Below, piece by piece: positions 27,501-37,336 of a stretch of DNA of 64,000 nucleotides. Origin of the DNA: Kitasatospora sp044457565 (GTDB lineage: Bacteria; Actinomycetota; Actinomycetes; Streptomycetales; Streptomycetaceae); contig NZ_JBITGZ010000020.1 in NCBI RefSeq assembly GCF_044457565.1, forward strand, positions 1-64,000, given 5' to 3'. How positions within the stretch are numbered: the stretch's first letter is position 1; every line of letters begins with the position of its first letter. The notes under the pieces were generated by a model, which saw nothing but the letters and a program-made list of their open reading frames with translations, was not told where the DNA came from and made no database searches. The position numbers were made by a program, and so were the translations under genes.

Positions 27501-29090
27501 ATGGCAGTCGATGCCATTTCGCCCGCCCCACCTGAGAGAGGGCGCAGACGCTCCCGACTCACGGGGACACTCGTCCTGCTGTCCGGACTGACGTTGCTTG
27601 CGACAGCGGGTCTGGTCGCGAGCCCTGCGCACGCCGCACCGGCGCCGGTGACGCTGGGGACCGACACCAGCTACGCAGTCCTGGGCGCCTCAACAGTCAC
27701 CAACACCGGCCCCAGTGTGATCAACGGGGACCTGGGCCTCAGTCCGGGCACCAGCGTGACGGGCTTTCCGCCCGGGATCGTCAACGGATTTCAGCACGTC
27801 AACGACGCACAGGCCGCACAGGCTCAGTCCGACCTGGTCATCGCCTACAACGACGCCGCAGGCCGGGCCCCCACGGCCAGCCTGACATCTCCGGGCGACA
27901 TCGGCGGACTGACGCTGACGCCCGGCGTCTACAAGGCGACGTCGTCGCTGAACCTCACCGGGACGGTCACTCTCGACGCCCTGGGTGATCCAAGCGCCGT
28001 CTTCATCTTCCAGATCGCCTCCACCCTGATCACCGCCCCGTCGAGCGTCGTCAGCCTGGTCAACGGGGCGCAGGCCTGCAACGTGTTCTGGCAGGTGGGA
28101 AGCTCCGCGACCATCGACGTCAACTCCTTCTTCAAGGGCAACATCCTGGCCCTCGCGTCCATCACGGTGAACCACGCCTCGGTGATCGAAGGCCGTGCCC
28201 TGGCTCGCACGGGGGCCGTCACGCTGGACGACAACACCATCACGAGGGCGGCCTGCACCGTCGGCCCGCCTGGACCGCCCGGACCGAGCGGACCGGCGGG
28301 CCCGAGCGGTCCTGCCGGTCCCAGTGGGCCCGCCGGCCCGGCCGGCTCTCCCGGTGCGCCCGGTCCCAACGGCGCTCCCGGTCCGGCCGGCTCTCCCGGT
28401 GCTCCAGGTGCGCCCGGTCCCAACGGTGCTTCCGGCGTTCCCGGCGCGCCTGGTTCCCCGGGTGCCCCCGGCCCCAACGGTGCTCCTGGTGCTCCGGGTG
28501 CTCCTGGCGCGCCTGGTCCCAATGGCGCGCCTGGCGTGCCAGGTGCGCCTGGCTCTCCGGGCGCCGCGGGGCCTAATGGCGCCCCTGGAGCTCCTGGCGC
28601 CAACGGCTCACCCGGCGCCAACGGACTCCCCGGTGCCAACGGCTCACCCGGCGCCCCCGGACTTCCCGGTGCCAACGGCTCACCCGGCGCCAACGGACTC
28701 CCCGGTGCCAACGGCTCACCCGGCGCCCCCGGACCCGCTGGGCCGGCGGGGCCCGCAGGCCCGGCGGGGCCCGCAGGCCCGGCGGGGCCCGCAGGGCCAC
28801 CCCAGTCTCCAGGCGGTCACGGCGGCGAGGGGCACGGCGGTCACGAGCAAGGTGATCATGGGAACGGCCAGGGCAACCACGGCAACGTGCCGGGCGGTCA
28901 CGACCAGGGCGGCAAGGTTCCGGGCGGTGCCGCTCAGCACCCGAAGGAGTCGGGGCAGGCACTCGCCGCCACCGGCCCGGGCGGATCGATCGGCATCGTG
29001 GTCGGCTCGACGGTAGCCATCGCCCTGGGCGGTGGACTTGTCATCCTCGTGAGGCGAAGCGGACGAGCCGCAGCCCGCCGACGGCACTAA
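27501..29090 (+). CDS. Surface protein: DUF3494 ice-binding-like domain, collagen-like stalk, LAATG sorting signal
   Basis: Secreted and wall-anchored protein of 529 residues. A signal peptide (about 1-45, ending AHA) precedes a DUF3494 domain (about 50-250) with the family blocks SVINGDLGLSPG, GGLTLTPGVYK, AVFIFQIAS and VFWQVGSSATI. Residues 255-434 are exactly 60 Gly-X-Y triplets, a collagen-like stalk, often GAP, GPN, GSP or GPA. A Gly/His-rich segment leads to LAATG (488-492), a span and a basic tail (RRSGRAAARRRH). LAxTG is the class E sortase motif of Streptomyces. DUF3494 proteins bind ice or act as adhesins; the role here is inferred as surface display. ATG 27501; no sortase gene is in the window. 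Confidence 0.92.
   Translation: MAVDAISPAPPERGRRRSRLTGTLVLLSGLTLLATAGLVASPAHAAPAPVTLGTDTSYAVLGASTVTNTGPSVINGDLGLSPGTSVTGFPPGIVNGFQHVNDAQAAQAQSDLVIAYNDAAGRAPTASLTSPGDIGGLTLTPGVYKATSSLNLTGTVTLDALGDPSAVFIFQIASTLITAPSSVVSLVNGAQACNVFWQVGSSATIDVNSFFKGNILALASITVNHASVIEGRALARTGAVTLDDNTITRAACTVGPPGPPGPSGPAGPSGPAGPSGPAGPAGSPGAPGPNGAPGPAGSPGAPGAPGPNGASGVPGAPGSPGAPGPNGAPGAPGAPGAPGPNGAPGVPGAPGSPGAAGPNGAPGAPGANGSPGANGLPGANGSPGAPGLPGANGSPGANGLPGANGSPGAPGPAGPAGPAGPAGPAGPAGPAGPPQSPGGHGGEGHGGHEQGDHGNGQGNHGNVPGGHDQGGKVPGGAAQHPKESGQALAATGPGGSIGIVVGSTVAIALGGGLVILVRRSGRAAARRRH
28599..28734 (+). repeat. 72-bp direct repeat inside the collagen-like region
   Basis: Bases from 28599 and from 28671 are identical for about 64 nt. 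The repeat is in frame and encodes GANGSPGANGLPGANGSPGAP. Just downstream an 18-bp GPA-coding unit is repeated about three times (28745-28800). Such repeats favour slippage or unequal recombination that changes stalk length. Confidence 0.9.
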
Positions 29091-29131
29091 CCCCGGCAGG
29101 GAACACCAAGGACGACGCACAGGAGGCCCCG

Positions 29132-29242
29132 TTGAAGTACGTCGCCGGCAGCTGGTCTCTACCGCTCGCGGTGCTGTCGGCAAGTCTCACAGCGACGGTC
29201 GAGGGCTGGCCAGAGCCGATCGTGACCACCCGGAACGTCTGA
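29132..29242 (+). CDS. Possible 36-residue ORF with strong ribosome site
   Basis: A TTG-started frame of 36 codons follows a perfect AGGAGG at 5 nt spacing. The product begins MKYVAGSWSLPLAVLSASL and ends VTTRNV. It is hydrophobic in the first half. It follows the surface protein gene by 41 nt. It could be a small membrane peptide, a gene remnant, or chance; no family is recognised. Confidence 0.3.
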   Translation: MKYVAGSWSLPLAVLSASLTATVEGWPEPIVTTRNV

Positions 29243-29254
29243 CAACGCCTGAGC

Positions 29255-29294
29255 GCACCGGCCCGCGACCCGCCCTCGGGATGCGGGCCGGTGC
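29255..29294. terminator. Hairpin between surface protein gene and thiC
   Basis: Perfect 12-bp arms GCACCGGCCCGC (29255-29266) and GCGGGCCGGTGC (29283-29294) with a 16-base loop, between convergent genes. Confidence 0.75.
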
Positions 29295-29306
29295 AGTCGG
29301 TGGTGG

Positions 29307-31115
<1,809 letters not shown>

Positions 31116-31127
31116 CAGACCTTCTAC

Positions 31128-31235
31128 TCCCTACGCCGGCATTACCCGGTCCAGGTTCCTGCGGTCGGCGCAGCCGCTGGTACGTGTGGTGACGTACCGT
31201 TCAGCGCCCTCTCAGCCCGGTGCTCCGAGCTCCCG
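31128..31235 (-). promoter_or_regulatory. TPP riboswitch (THI element) of thiC
   Basis: On the minus strand the region reads GGGCTGAGAGGG (pyrimidine-sensing), then GAACCTGGACCGGGTAATG and CCGGCGTAGGGAG (pyrophosphate-sensing), the canonical TPP aptamer. Its 3' end is 12 nt before the thiC ATG and adjoins the ribosome site, suggesting translational control by TPP. Confidence 0.95.
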
Positions 31236-31494
31236 TTGTGTGCGGACGGTTTTGCCCGCAACAAGACGTCCAACACCGTAGCGGCAGCATCCGCGCCGGT
31301 CCAGAGGGGGTCCGGGCAACGGTCACCGCCGGCCCGGTACCCCGGCGGTTGCACGGGCGGTGCCCGCGCGCATACCCGCGCGCGTACCCGTCCGCGAGGT
31401 CGTGATCCCAACGCAGTAGTCTCTCCCGCGCATGTGTTCACGTGCATGAGTGGCATGCAACCCAACACGTGCATCACCTCCAGGGGAACCAGAC

Positions 31495-32616
31495 ATGAGG
31501 GCCTCGCGCCTCCTCGCCGCCTCCGCGGCCATCACCGTGAGCCTCGGCATGGGTACGGGCATGGCAGTCGCCGCCCCGCTCGCCGACCCGACCGCGACCA
31601 CGGTGCCGACCAGCCCCGCCGGCCCGACCGGCCCGACCACGGCGGGCGCCACCGCCCCGGCCCCGAGCGGAAGCACCACGCCGGCCCCCGGGCCCACCGG
31701 TACGGCCTCGGCTCCGACGTCCGCCCCTGCTCCGAGCGGCCCGGCCACGGGCCCGACCGGCGGGGCGGCCACCACACCCGCCGTCGCCACCGGGCAGCCC
31801 TGCCACCAGGACGGTCGGGTCCCGCTCAATGCCTCCTGGACCGGGCTGCAGAACGTCAGGCTGGTGAAGGGCGGGCCGGCCGCGGAGTCCACCCTGACCA
31901 TCCGGAACACCTCCGGCCGCGCGCTGCCGGACTTCTCCGCCTACCTGGTGCTGAACTCCTCGCGCTCCCTCACCTGGGAGGACGACCTCACGATGGAGAT
32001 CAAGCCGCCCGGCGGCGCGTGGAGTCCGATGCCGCTGGGCGAGCGACGTCCGACGAACCTGGGCAAGCCCAGGCCGTACCAGCTGGCCAAGGACGAGGTG
32101 CTGACGTTCGCTCTGCGCCTCACCGCCTCCGGCTCCCGGGCGGGCGGGGACGTCAGCCTGGTCTGGCTCAGCACCGCCAACCTGAGCGCCGCCGAGGCGG
32201 GGCCCGGCAACTGCACGATCTACACGGCGGATGCCCATGCCGAGTTCACCGTGCTGGACACCACGGCCCCGGGCCCCACCCCCTCGACCTCGGCCGACTT
32301 CGTCTTCCCCGCGCCGAGCGCCACCCGCCCGGCCGCCTCGTCCGCCTCGCCGGGCATCGCCCTGAGCCCCGTCTCGGCGAGCACCTCGACGAGTTCGTCG
32401 AGCACCTCGGCGAGCACCGCCTCGCGGACCGTCCCGCCGAGCCCTGCTCCGCCGAGCACCGGCAACCTCGCCCAGGCCGGCGGCCAGGGCGACGGGCTCG
32501 CCCACACCGGCTCCGGCTCCACCACCGCGATGGCGGTCGGCGGCAGCGCCGCCCTGACCGCCGGTCTCGGCACGCTCCTGGTGGCCCACCTGCGCAGGAG
32601 GCGCGCCTCGTCCTGA
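31495..32616 (+). CDS. Secreted LAxTG wall-anchored protein
   Basis: A 373-residue surface protein. The signal peptide (about 1-27) is followed by a Pro/Thr/Ala/Gly low-complexity region (about 28-100) and a beta-rich domain (about 105-265, from PLNASWTGLQNVRLVKG to AEFTVLDTTAPG). A Ser/Thr/Pro stalk leads to LAHTG at 335-339, a span and RRRRASS. This is a class E sortase substrate layout. The central domain resembles uncharacterised Streptomyces exported proteins with no known role. ATG 31495. Confidence 0.85.
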   Translation: MRASRLLAASAAITVSLGMGTGMAVAAPLADPTATTVPTSPAGPTGPTTAGATAPAPSGSTTPAPGPTGTASAPTSAPAPSGPATGPTGGAATTPAVATGQPCHQDGRVPLNASWTGLQNVRLVKGGPAAESTLTIRNTSGRALPDFSAYLVLNSSRSLTWEDDLTMEIKPPGGAWSPMPLGERRPTNLGKPRPYQLAKDEVLTFALRLTASGSRAGGDVSLVWLSTANLSAAEAGPGNCTIYTADAHAEFTVLDTTAPGPTPSTSADFVFPAPSATRPAASSASPGIALSPVSASTSTSSSSTSASTASRTVPPSPAPPSTGNLAQAGGQGDGLAHTGSGSTTAMAVGGSAALTAGLGTLLVAHLRRRRASS

Positions 32617-32697
32617 CCCGGGGCCCGCCCGGCGCCCGTTCGTCATCCGGCGGACGGGCACCGCCCGTTCCCGCTGCGGGATGGCACACTGACCGGC

Positions 32698-32904
32698 ATG
32701 GTGGGACTCACAGGCCGGGTCACCGGGACGGTCGGCCCCGGACTGGTGGGCGAGGTGCTGGTGCACGTGCGCGAGCGGCAGGGGACGGAGGCGTTCCTGG
32801 CGTACCCGGCCGTGCCCGGCGAGACCCTGCCGGTCGCCACGCCGGTGGTCGTGGTGGAGTACCAGCCGCCGCGCACGGTGTACGTCGCGCACGCGCTGGG
32901 TTGA
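32698..32904 (+). CDS. NfeD-like OB-fold small protein
   Basis: A 68-residue protein with repeated short beta strands (GLTGRVTGTVGPGLVGEVLV, VVVVEYQPPRTVYVA) like the soluble C-terminal OB domain of NfeD. NfeD proteins pair with flotillins, and the flotillin gene starts 200 bp downstream on the same strand. It lacks NfeD membrane segments. ATG 32698. Confidence 0.7.
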   Translation: MVGLTGRVTGTVGPGLVGEVLVHVRERQGTEAFLAYPAVPGETLPVATPVVVVEYQPPRTVYVAHALG

Positions 32905-33103
32905 CGCCCCGAAGTCCTGCCGCCCGCCCGCCCGGTGGCGATCTTGACGCCGTCTTGACGCGCTGACGCGAAGTCAGGACGAAATGTCCTTCCAACTGAT
33001 CGGCAACAGGCGCAGAATCTCGTGCTGCCACCGGTTCCGCGCCATCCTGCACAACAGAGCGCAGCCACGGATCGCCGGTGTGCCCTGAAGGGGGAATTCG
33101 CCG

Positions 33104-34618
33104 ATGCTGATCGGCATCGCGGGGGCGGCAGTCGCCTCCATCGTCATCCTGATCGTGCTCTTCAAGCTCATGTGGCGGGTCGCCGAGCCCAACGAGGCGC
33201 TGATCATCTCCGGGTCCAAGCACCGCGCCGAAGGGGTCGGCGAGGGGTTGGGCTTTCGAATCGTCACCGGCCGGGGAACGCTGGTGATGCCCGGCGTCCA
33301 GGTGGTCCGCAAGCTCTCGCTGGACCTCAACGAGGCCGAACTGGACGTCGAGTGCGTGACGTCGCAGGGCATCCCCGTGCACGTCAAGGGAGTCGTGATC
33401 TTCAAGGTCGGCGACGACAGCGTGTCGATCGCCAACGCCGCCCGGCGCTTCCTGGACCAGCAGCAGATGATGGGCCACCGGGTGCACAACGTCTTCGCCG
33501 GCCATCTGCGCTCCATCGTCGGCGGGTTGACCGTCGAGCAGATGATCCGCGACCGGGAGCGGCTGACCGGGGAGACCCGGGCGGCCTCCGGCAGCGAGAT
33601 GGAGAAGCTGGGTCTGATCATCGACTCGCTGCAGATCCAGGAGATCCTCGATCCGACCGGCTACATCCAGAACCTGGCCGCCCCGCACGCCGCCGCCGTG
33701 ATGCGCGACGCCCGTATCGCGCAGGCCGAGGCGGACCGGCAGGCCACCGAGGCCGAGCAGGAGGCCTTCGCCCGCAAGGCGGAGGCGACCCGCAACAGCG
33801 GTATCCAGCAGGCCGGCTACCAGGCCGAGATGGAGACCGCGACGGCCCGGGCGATGCAGGCCGGGCCACTGGCGCAGGCGGCCGCCCGGCAGGAGGTCGT
33901 CGTCCAGGAGACCAAGGTCGCCGAGCTGGAGGCGCACCGCAAGGAGCAGCAGCTCCAGGCGGACGTCCGCAAGCCCGCCGACGCCCGGGCGTACGAGACC
34001 CGTACCAAGGCCGAGGCCGACCGTGACGCCCGGATTTCCGCGGCGCAGGCGCAGGCCAAGGAGACCGAACTCAAGGCGGGCGCCGAGGCGAACCGGGTCA
34101 AGATCGCCGCGGTCGCGGAGGCCGAGGCCACCAAGGCCCGCGGTCTGGCGAGCGCCGAGGCCACCCGGGCGACCGGTCAGGCCGAGGCTGCGGCCGCCGA
34201 GGCCAAGGGTCTGGCCGCAGCCGAGGCCGCCCGCGCGCTGGGTCTGGCCGAGGCCGAGGCGATCAAGGCCCGGGCCGCGGCGCTGGCCGAGAACCAGGAG
34301 GCCGTGGTCGCCCAGCAGCTCGCCGAGAACTGGCCGGAGATCGTCCGGGCCGGGGCCGAGGCGTTCGGCAACGTCGAGCACATGGTGCTGCTCAACGGCG
34401 CCGAGGGCATGGGCGAGATGTTCGCCAAGGCACTGACCATGGGCGGTACCGGCCTCGGCCTGGCCCGCCAGCTGCTCGGCAGCATGAACGCGGGGCCGGC
34501 CGCCGACGGCGCCGGCACCGCGGCCGGCACCGGTACGGCTGCCGCTGCCGCCACTGCCGTGAACGGCTCGGGCCCGGACCGCCCCCGGGCGCAGGCCATC
34601 CCCGTCCAGGACGCCTGA
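33104..34618 (+). CDS. Flotillin-like SPFH domain protein
   Basis: Membrane scaffold protein of 504 residues, like bacterial FloT/YuaG. An N-terminal span (IGIAGAAVASIVILIVLF) is followed by the SPFH domain (about 30-200) and a long Ala/Glu/Lys coiled coil (about 200-400) with AEAEATKARGLASAEATRA-type repeats. The ending is Ala/Gly-rich. Flotillins organise membrane microdomains and support secretion and signalling. ATG 33104 follows GGGGGAA. It pairs with the NfeD-like gene and ends at a strong hairpin. Confidence 0.92.
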   Translation: MLIGIAGAAVASIVILIVLFKLMWRVAEPNEALIISGSKHRAEGVGEGLGFRIVTGRGTLVMPGVQVVRKLSLDLNEAELDVECVTSQGIPVHVKGVVIFKVGDDSVSIANAARRFLDQQQMMGHRVHNVFAGHLRSIVGGLTVEQMIRDRERLTGETRAASGSEMEKLGLIIDSLQIQEILDPTGYIQNLAAPHAAAVMRDARIAQAEADRQATEAEQEAFARKAEATRNSGIQQAGYQAEMETATARAMQAGPLAQAAARQEVVVQETKVAELEAHRKEQQLQADVRKPADARAYETRTKAEADRDARISAAQAQAKETELKAGAEANRVKIAAVAEAEATKARGLASAEATRATGQAEAAAAEAKGLAAAEAARALGLAEAEAIKARAAALAENQEAVVAQQLAENWPEIVRAGAEAFGNVEHMVLLNGAEGMGEMFAKALTMGGTGLGLARQLLGSMNAGPAADGAGTAAGTGTAAAAATAVNGSGPDRPRAQAIPVQDA

Positions 34619-34635
34619 CCGCCGCCGCACCTGCG

Positions 34636-34673
34636 GGAGGCCCGCACCCCGATCCGACGGGGTGCGGGCCTCC
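34636..34673. terminator. Strong hairpin after the flotillin gene
   Basis: Perfect 16-bp stem (34636-34651 with 34658-34673, arms GGAGGCCCGCACCCCG and its complement) with a 6-base loop, between convergent genes. Confidence 0.85.
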
Positions 34674-34692
34674 GGGCGTTCGCGGGGAGAGG

Positions 34693-34893
34693 TCAGCTCT
34701 TGGCGGCCTTCTTCACCAGGATCACCACGGCGGCGGCGATGCCGACCACCACCAGGGCCTTGATCAGCAGGCCGATCAGCGCGCCCACGATGCCGACCAC
34801 GAACCAGAGCAGGTTCCACGCGAGCACCAGCACGATGATCGGGACGACGATGTTGCGCACCCACGAGGGCAGCGACTTCCAGAGCTCAGCCAT
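34693..34893 (-). CDS. DUF5326 family small membrane protein
   Basis: A 66-residue protein with one or two hydrophobic helices (VVPIIVLVLAWNLLWFVVG and ALVVVGIAAAVVIL) and a basic end (KKAAKS). It matches DUF5326, a Streptomyces family of unknown function. ATG 34893. Confidence 0.75.
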   Translation of the reverse strand: MAELWKSLPSWVRNIVVPIIVLVLAWNLLWFVVGIVGALIGLLIKALVVVGIAAAVVILVKKAAKS

Positions 34894-35063
34894 GTCAGGT
34901 CCTTCTCTCCCCTCGGGCCGGCTGCCTGTCCGGTGCCGCATCCCGTCTGCTTCGGTACTTCGATCGTACGGGCGCGGACAGGCCGGAACGAGGGGCAGCG
35001 GCCCCGAGAGAACCCGGAGATCACCCCGAGGCCCCACCCCGGGGTAACCCCCCATGTGCCCGC

Positions 35064-35726
35064 TCAGACGGGCCAGGTCTCGCCCCGCCAGGCGGCGTCC
35101 CAGAACATCCACTCGTAGCGCGAGGTGGTGGTGAAGTGCTCGACGACCCGGCGCCGTTCGGCGGGGGAGATCTCCTCGCCGAGCCGGTCCGTCAGTGCCA
35201 GCACCCGGCGCACCACGGCCTGGAAGGCCTCGTCGCCGTAGGTGGAGATCCACTTGGCGTAGAGCGGGTTCGGGGATGACCTGGTGAGCAGTTGCTCGCC
35301 GACCCGGGCGTAGATCCAGTAGCAGGGCAGCACCGCGCCGACGGCCTCCGCGAACGAGCCGCCGTACACGGTGGCCAGCAGGTAGCTGGTGTAGGCCCGG
35401 GTGGTGGGCAGCACCGGCTCGGCGGCGGCCTGCTCGGCGCTGGCCCCGAACGCGTCCATGAACTCGGCGTGCATGCCCTGCTCGGCGGCGAGCGCGCCGA
35501 CCGCGTCGTCGGCGAAGGCCCGGACGTCCTGCTCGTCGGGCGCCTTGGCGGCGCACACGGCGAGGGCGCGGGCGTAGTCGCGCAGGTAGTGCGAGTCCTG
35601 GACGACGAAGTGGCGGAAGGCTTCGCGCGGCAGTGTGCCGTCGGTGAGACCGCCGATGAAGGGGTGGTCGAGGATCTCCGCGTAGATCGGCTCGATCGAC
35701 GCCCAGAGTTCTTCGGTCAGGGTCAC
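35064..35726 (-). CDS. tenA: TenA family thiaminase II / aminopyrimidine aminohydrolase
   Basis: All-helical enzyme of 220 residues that salvages the aminopyrimidine part of degraded thiamine. The conserved HFVVQDSHYL (residues 39-48) and the catalytic C135 in LPCYWIYARVG are present, as is YGDEAFQ. GTG 35726 follows a GGGAGGGAG ribosome site. A TPP-riboswitch-like leader precedes the gene, so thiamine status probably controls it. It is not clustered with other thi genes apart from thiC 4 kb away. Confidence 0.94.
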   Translation of the reverse strand: MTLTEELWASIEPIYAEILDHPFIGGLTDGTLPREAFRHFVVQDSHYLRDYARALAVCAAKAPDEQDVRAFADDAVGALAAEQGMHAEFMDAFGASAEQAAAEPVLPTTRAYTSYLLATVYGGSFAEAVGAVLPCYWIYARVGEQLLTRSSPNPLYAKWISTYGDEAFQAVVRRVLALTDRLGEEISPAERRRVVEHFTTTSRYEWMFWDAAWRGETWPV

Positions 35727-35752
35727 GGTGCGACTCCCTCCCTGTCCCGGAC

Positions 35753-35859
35753 GGGGGGAGTGCCCCTGTCACGGCCAGGTTCTGGCGGTCGGCGCGGCGG
35801 GGGCCGTGGGGAAACCCGGCCGTCAGCGCCCTCTCAGCCCGCTGCTGCGGGCTCCCGCG
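35753..35859 (-). promoter_or_regulatory. Variant TPP riboswitch-like leader of tenA
   Basis: The minus strand shows the pyrimidine-sensing core CGGGCTGAGAGGGCGCTGA and later GCCAGAACCTGG, as in TPP aptamers. After ACCTG the canonical TAATGCC-GCG-AGGGA block is replaced by CCGTGACAGGGGCACTCC. The leader is therefore clearly related but diverged in the pyrophosphate-binding half. Confidence 0.7.
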
Positions 35860-35920
35860 GTGTTCGGTGTGTTGTCGCGCCCGACCCTATCGGGGCGCCG
35901 GCCGGGGCGGGCCCGGCGGT

Positions 35921-36238
35921 TCAGTCCTCGGGCGGGGAGAACACCACCAGCACCCGCAGCTCCTCGGTGATGTGGTGGAAGTGGTGCTCCACCCCGGCCG
36001 GTACGTACACCACGGTGCCCCGCCCGACGGTGGTGGTCTCGCCGCCGACCGTCAGCTCGGCCCGGCCGCTGATCACCTGGTAGATCTCGTCCTGGGCGTG
36101 CGCGGACTGCGGGTCGGTCTCACCGGGGGAGAGCGCGTACAGACCGGCGGACATCTGCCGCTGCTTCAGGAAGCGCAGGTACGCGCCCTGGTTGGCGGCG
36201 CGCTCCGCGTCCAGCTCGTCCAGCCGGAACACCTTCAT
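35921..36238 (-). CDS. Cupin domain protein
   Basis: A 105-residue single cupin. Motif 1 region HAQDEIYQVISGRAELTVGGE and motif 2 VPAGVEHHFH supply likely metal-binding His/Glu residues. The substrate is unknown; similar small cupins are sugar-isomerase or dioxygenase-like. ATG 36238. It is divergent to the holin-like gene. Confidence 0.88.
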   Translation of the reverse strand: MKVFRLDELDAERAANQGAYLRFLKQRQMSAGLYALSPGETDPQSAHAQDEIYQVISGRAELTVGGETTTVGRGTVVYVPAGVEHHFHHITEELRVLVVFSPPED

Positions 36239-36334
36239 GGGACTGCTCCTCTACTCCGTGCACGGGGCTGAGGGCATTCAACAACATGCCGCCTGGAGCT
36301 TCCCCCGGCCACGCCTGCCTGCGACGATCGCGCC

Positions 36335-36709
36335 ATGAAGGGTTTCGCAATCAAGACACTTATCAACGCCGCCGCGATCTGGGTGGCCGCCGCGATCGTC
36401 ACCGGGATCACGCTCACCGGTGACGACTGGACCAGCAAGACGCTCACGGTGGTCCTGGTCGCCCTGATCTTCGGGGTGGTGAACTGGCTGATCAAGCCGG
36501 TGGTGAAGCTGTTCTCACTGCCCTTGTTCGTCCTCACCCTGGGGCTGATCACCTTCGTCATCAACGCCCTGATGCTCTGGCTGACCTCGTGGGCCTCCGG
36601 CAAGCTCGAACTGGACTTCCACGTCCAGGGCTTCGTGCCCGCGCTGCTGGGCGCGCTGATCATCAGCCTGGTGTCCTGGGGCCTCAGCCTGGCCCTCGGC
36701 GACGACTGA
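36335..36709 (+). CDS. Phage-holin-family (PF04020-type) membrane protein
   Basis: A 124-residue protein with four membrane spans: KTLINAAAIWVAAAIVTGI, TLTVVLVALIFGVVNWLIKP, LPLFVLTLGLITFVINALML and VPALLGALIISLVSWGLSL. This is the chromosomal holin-like family of unknown role, not a sign of a prophage. ATG 36335. Confidence 0.9.
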   Translation: MKGFAIKTLINAAAIWVAAAIVTGITLTGDDWTSKTLTVVLVALIFGVVNWLIKPVVKLFSLPLFVLTLGLITFVINALMLWLTSWASGKLELDFHVQGFVPALLGALIISLVSWGLSLALGDD

Positions 36710-36756
36710 ACCCGCTCCCGCGCGCCCGCCGCGCCCTACCGTGCCCCGGCGGCAGC

Positions 36757-36806
36757 CACGACGGGGCCGCTGCCCGGGTATGCCACCGGCCGGCGGCCCC
36801 GTCGTG
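36757..36806. terminator. Hairpin between holin-like gene and ssgA
   Basis: Perfect 14-bp arms CACGACGGGGCCGC (36757-36770) and GCGGCCCCGTCGTG (36793-36806) with a 22-base loop, between convergent genes. A short CGTACCG repeat cluster follows (about 36830-36890). Confidence 0.75.
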
Positions 36807-36910
36807 TCGTCCTCGTACCGCTCACCCTCTTGTCCCGGTACCGCTCGTCCGCGTACCGCGTACCGCGTGCCGCGCACCGCGTCCGTCACATCCACGGCGC
36901 CCCGAGCCGG

Positions 36911-37336
36911 TCACCCGGCGTTCTCGCACCCCCGGCTGAGGATGTCGGCGAGCTGCGCGTCCAGTTCGCCGCCGGTGAGCTCCTCGCCCATCGGCACCAG
37001 GCGGTCGGTCCGGCTGAGGAAGGCGATCAGCGGCGGGGCCGAGGCCAGCAGCAGCGCATCGCCCTCTGGGGAGTGCAGCACGATGCGGACGTCCGAGAGC
37101 TCGTCCCCGACGGGGTGGATGTGCACATCGCCCTCACCGGTGGGGCGGCTGATCCCGTCGAGCAGCAGCTCCCGGGCGAAGATCCAGGTCACCGGCTCGT
37201 CGCCGGGCAGGTGGAAGGTGAAGCGAACCGCGTACGGGTCGATCGGGTCGTACTCGAGATCGACCACGATGCGGAAGGAGAGCTCGCTGGAGACCACGAG
37301 GTTCATGACCACGTGGCCCTGGACTGTGCTGTGCAT
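36911..37336 (-). CDS. ssgA: SsgA-type sporulation and cell division regulator
   Basis: SsgA-like proteins control sporulation-specific septation in streptomycetes. The 141-residue product matches SsgA closely: LVVSSELSFRIVVDLEYDP, DPYAVRFTFHLPGDEPVTW, FARELLLDGISRPTGEGDV, and APPLIAFLSRTDRLVPMG. It has about 10 extra N-terminal residues. ATG 37336 follows GAGAGG at 9 nt. In S. coelicolor ssgA lies next to the regulator ssgR and near thiC; here thiC is near but no IclR-type ssgR is adjacent. Which SsgA-like paralogue this is cannot be proven from sequence alone. Confidence 0.85.
   Translation of the reverse strand: MHSTVQGHVVMNLVVSSELSFRIVVDLEYDPIDPYAVRFTFHLPGDEPVTWIFARELLLDGISRPTGEGDVHIHPVGDELSDVRIVLHSPEGDALLLASAPPLIAFLSRTDRLVPMGEELTGGELDAQLADILSRGCENAG

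Noticed and set aside
28264..28803. CRISPR array suggested by regular repeats
   Set aside because: The repeats are in-frame Gly-X-Y codons of a coding sequence, with no spacers and no cas genes.
36335..36709. Prophage, based on the holin-like gene
   Set aside because: No other phage gene is nearby; this holin family is common on bacterial chromosomes.
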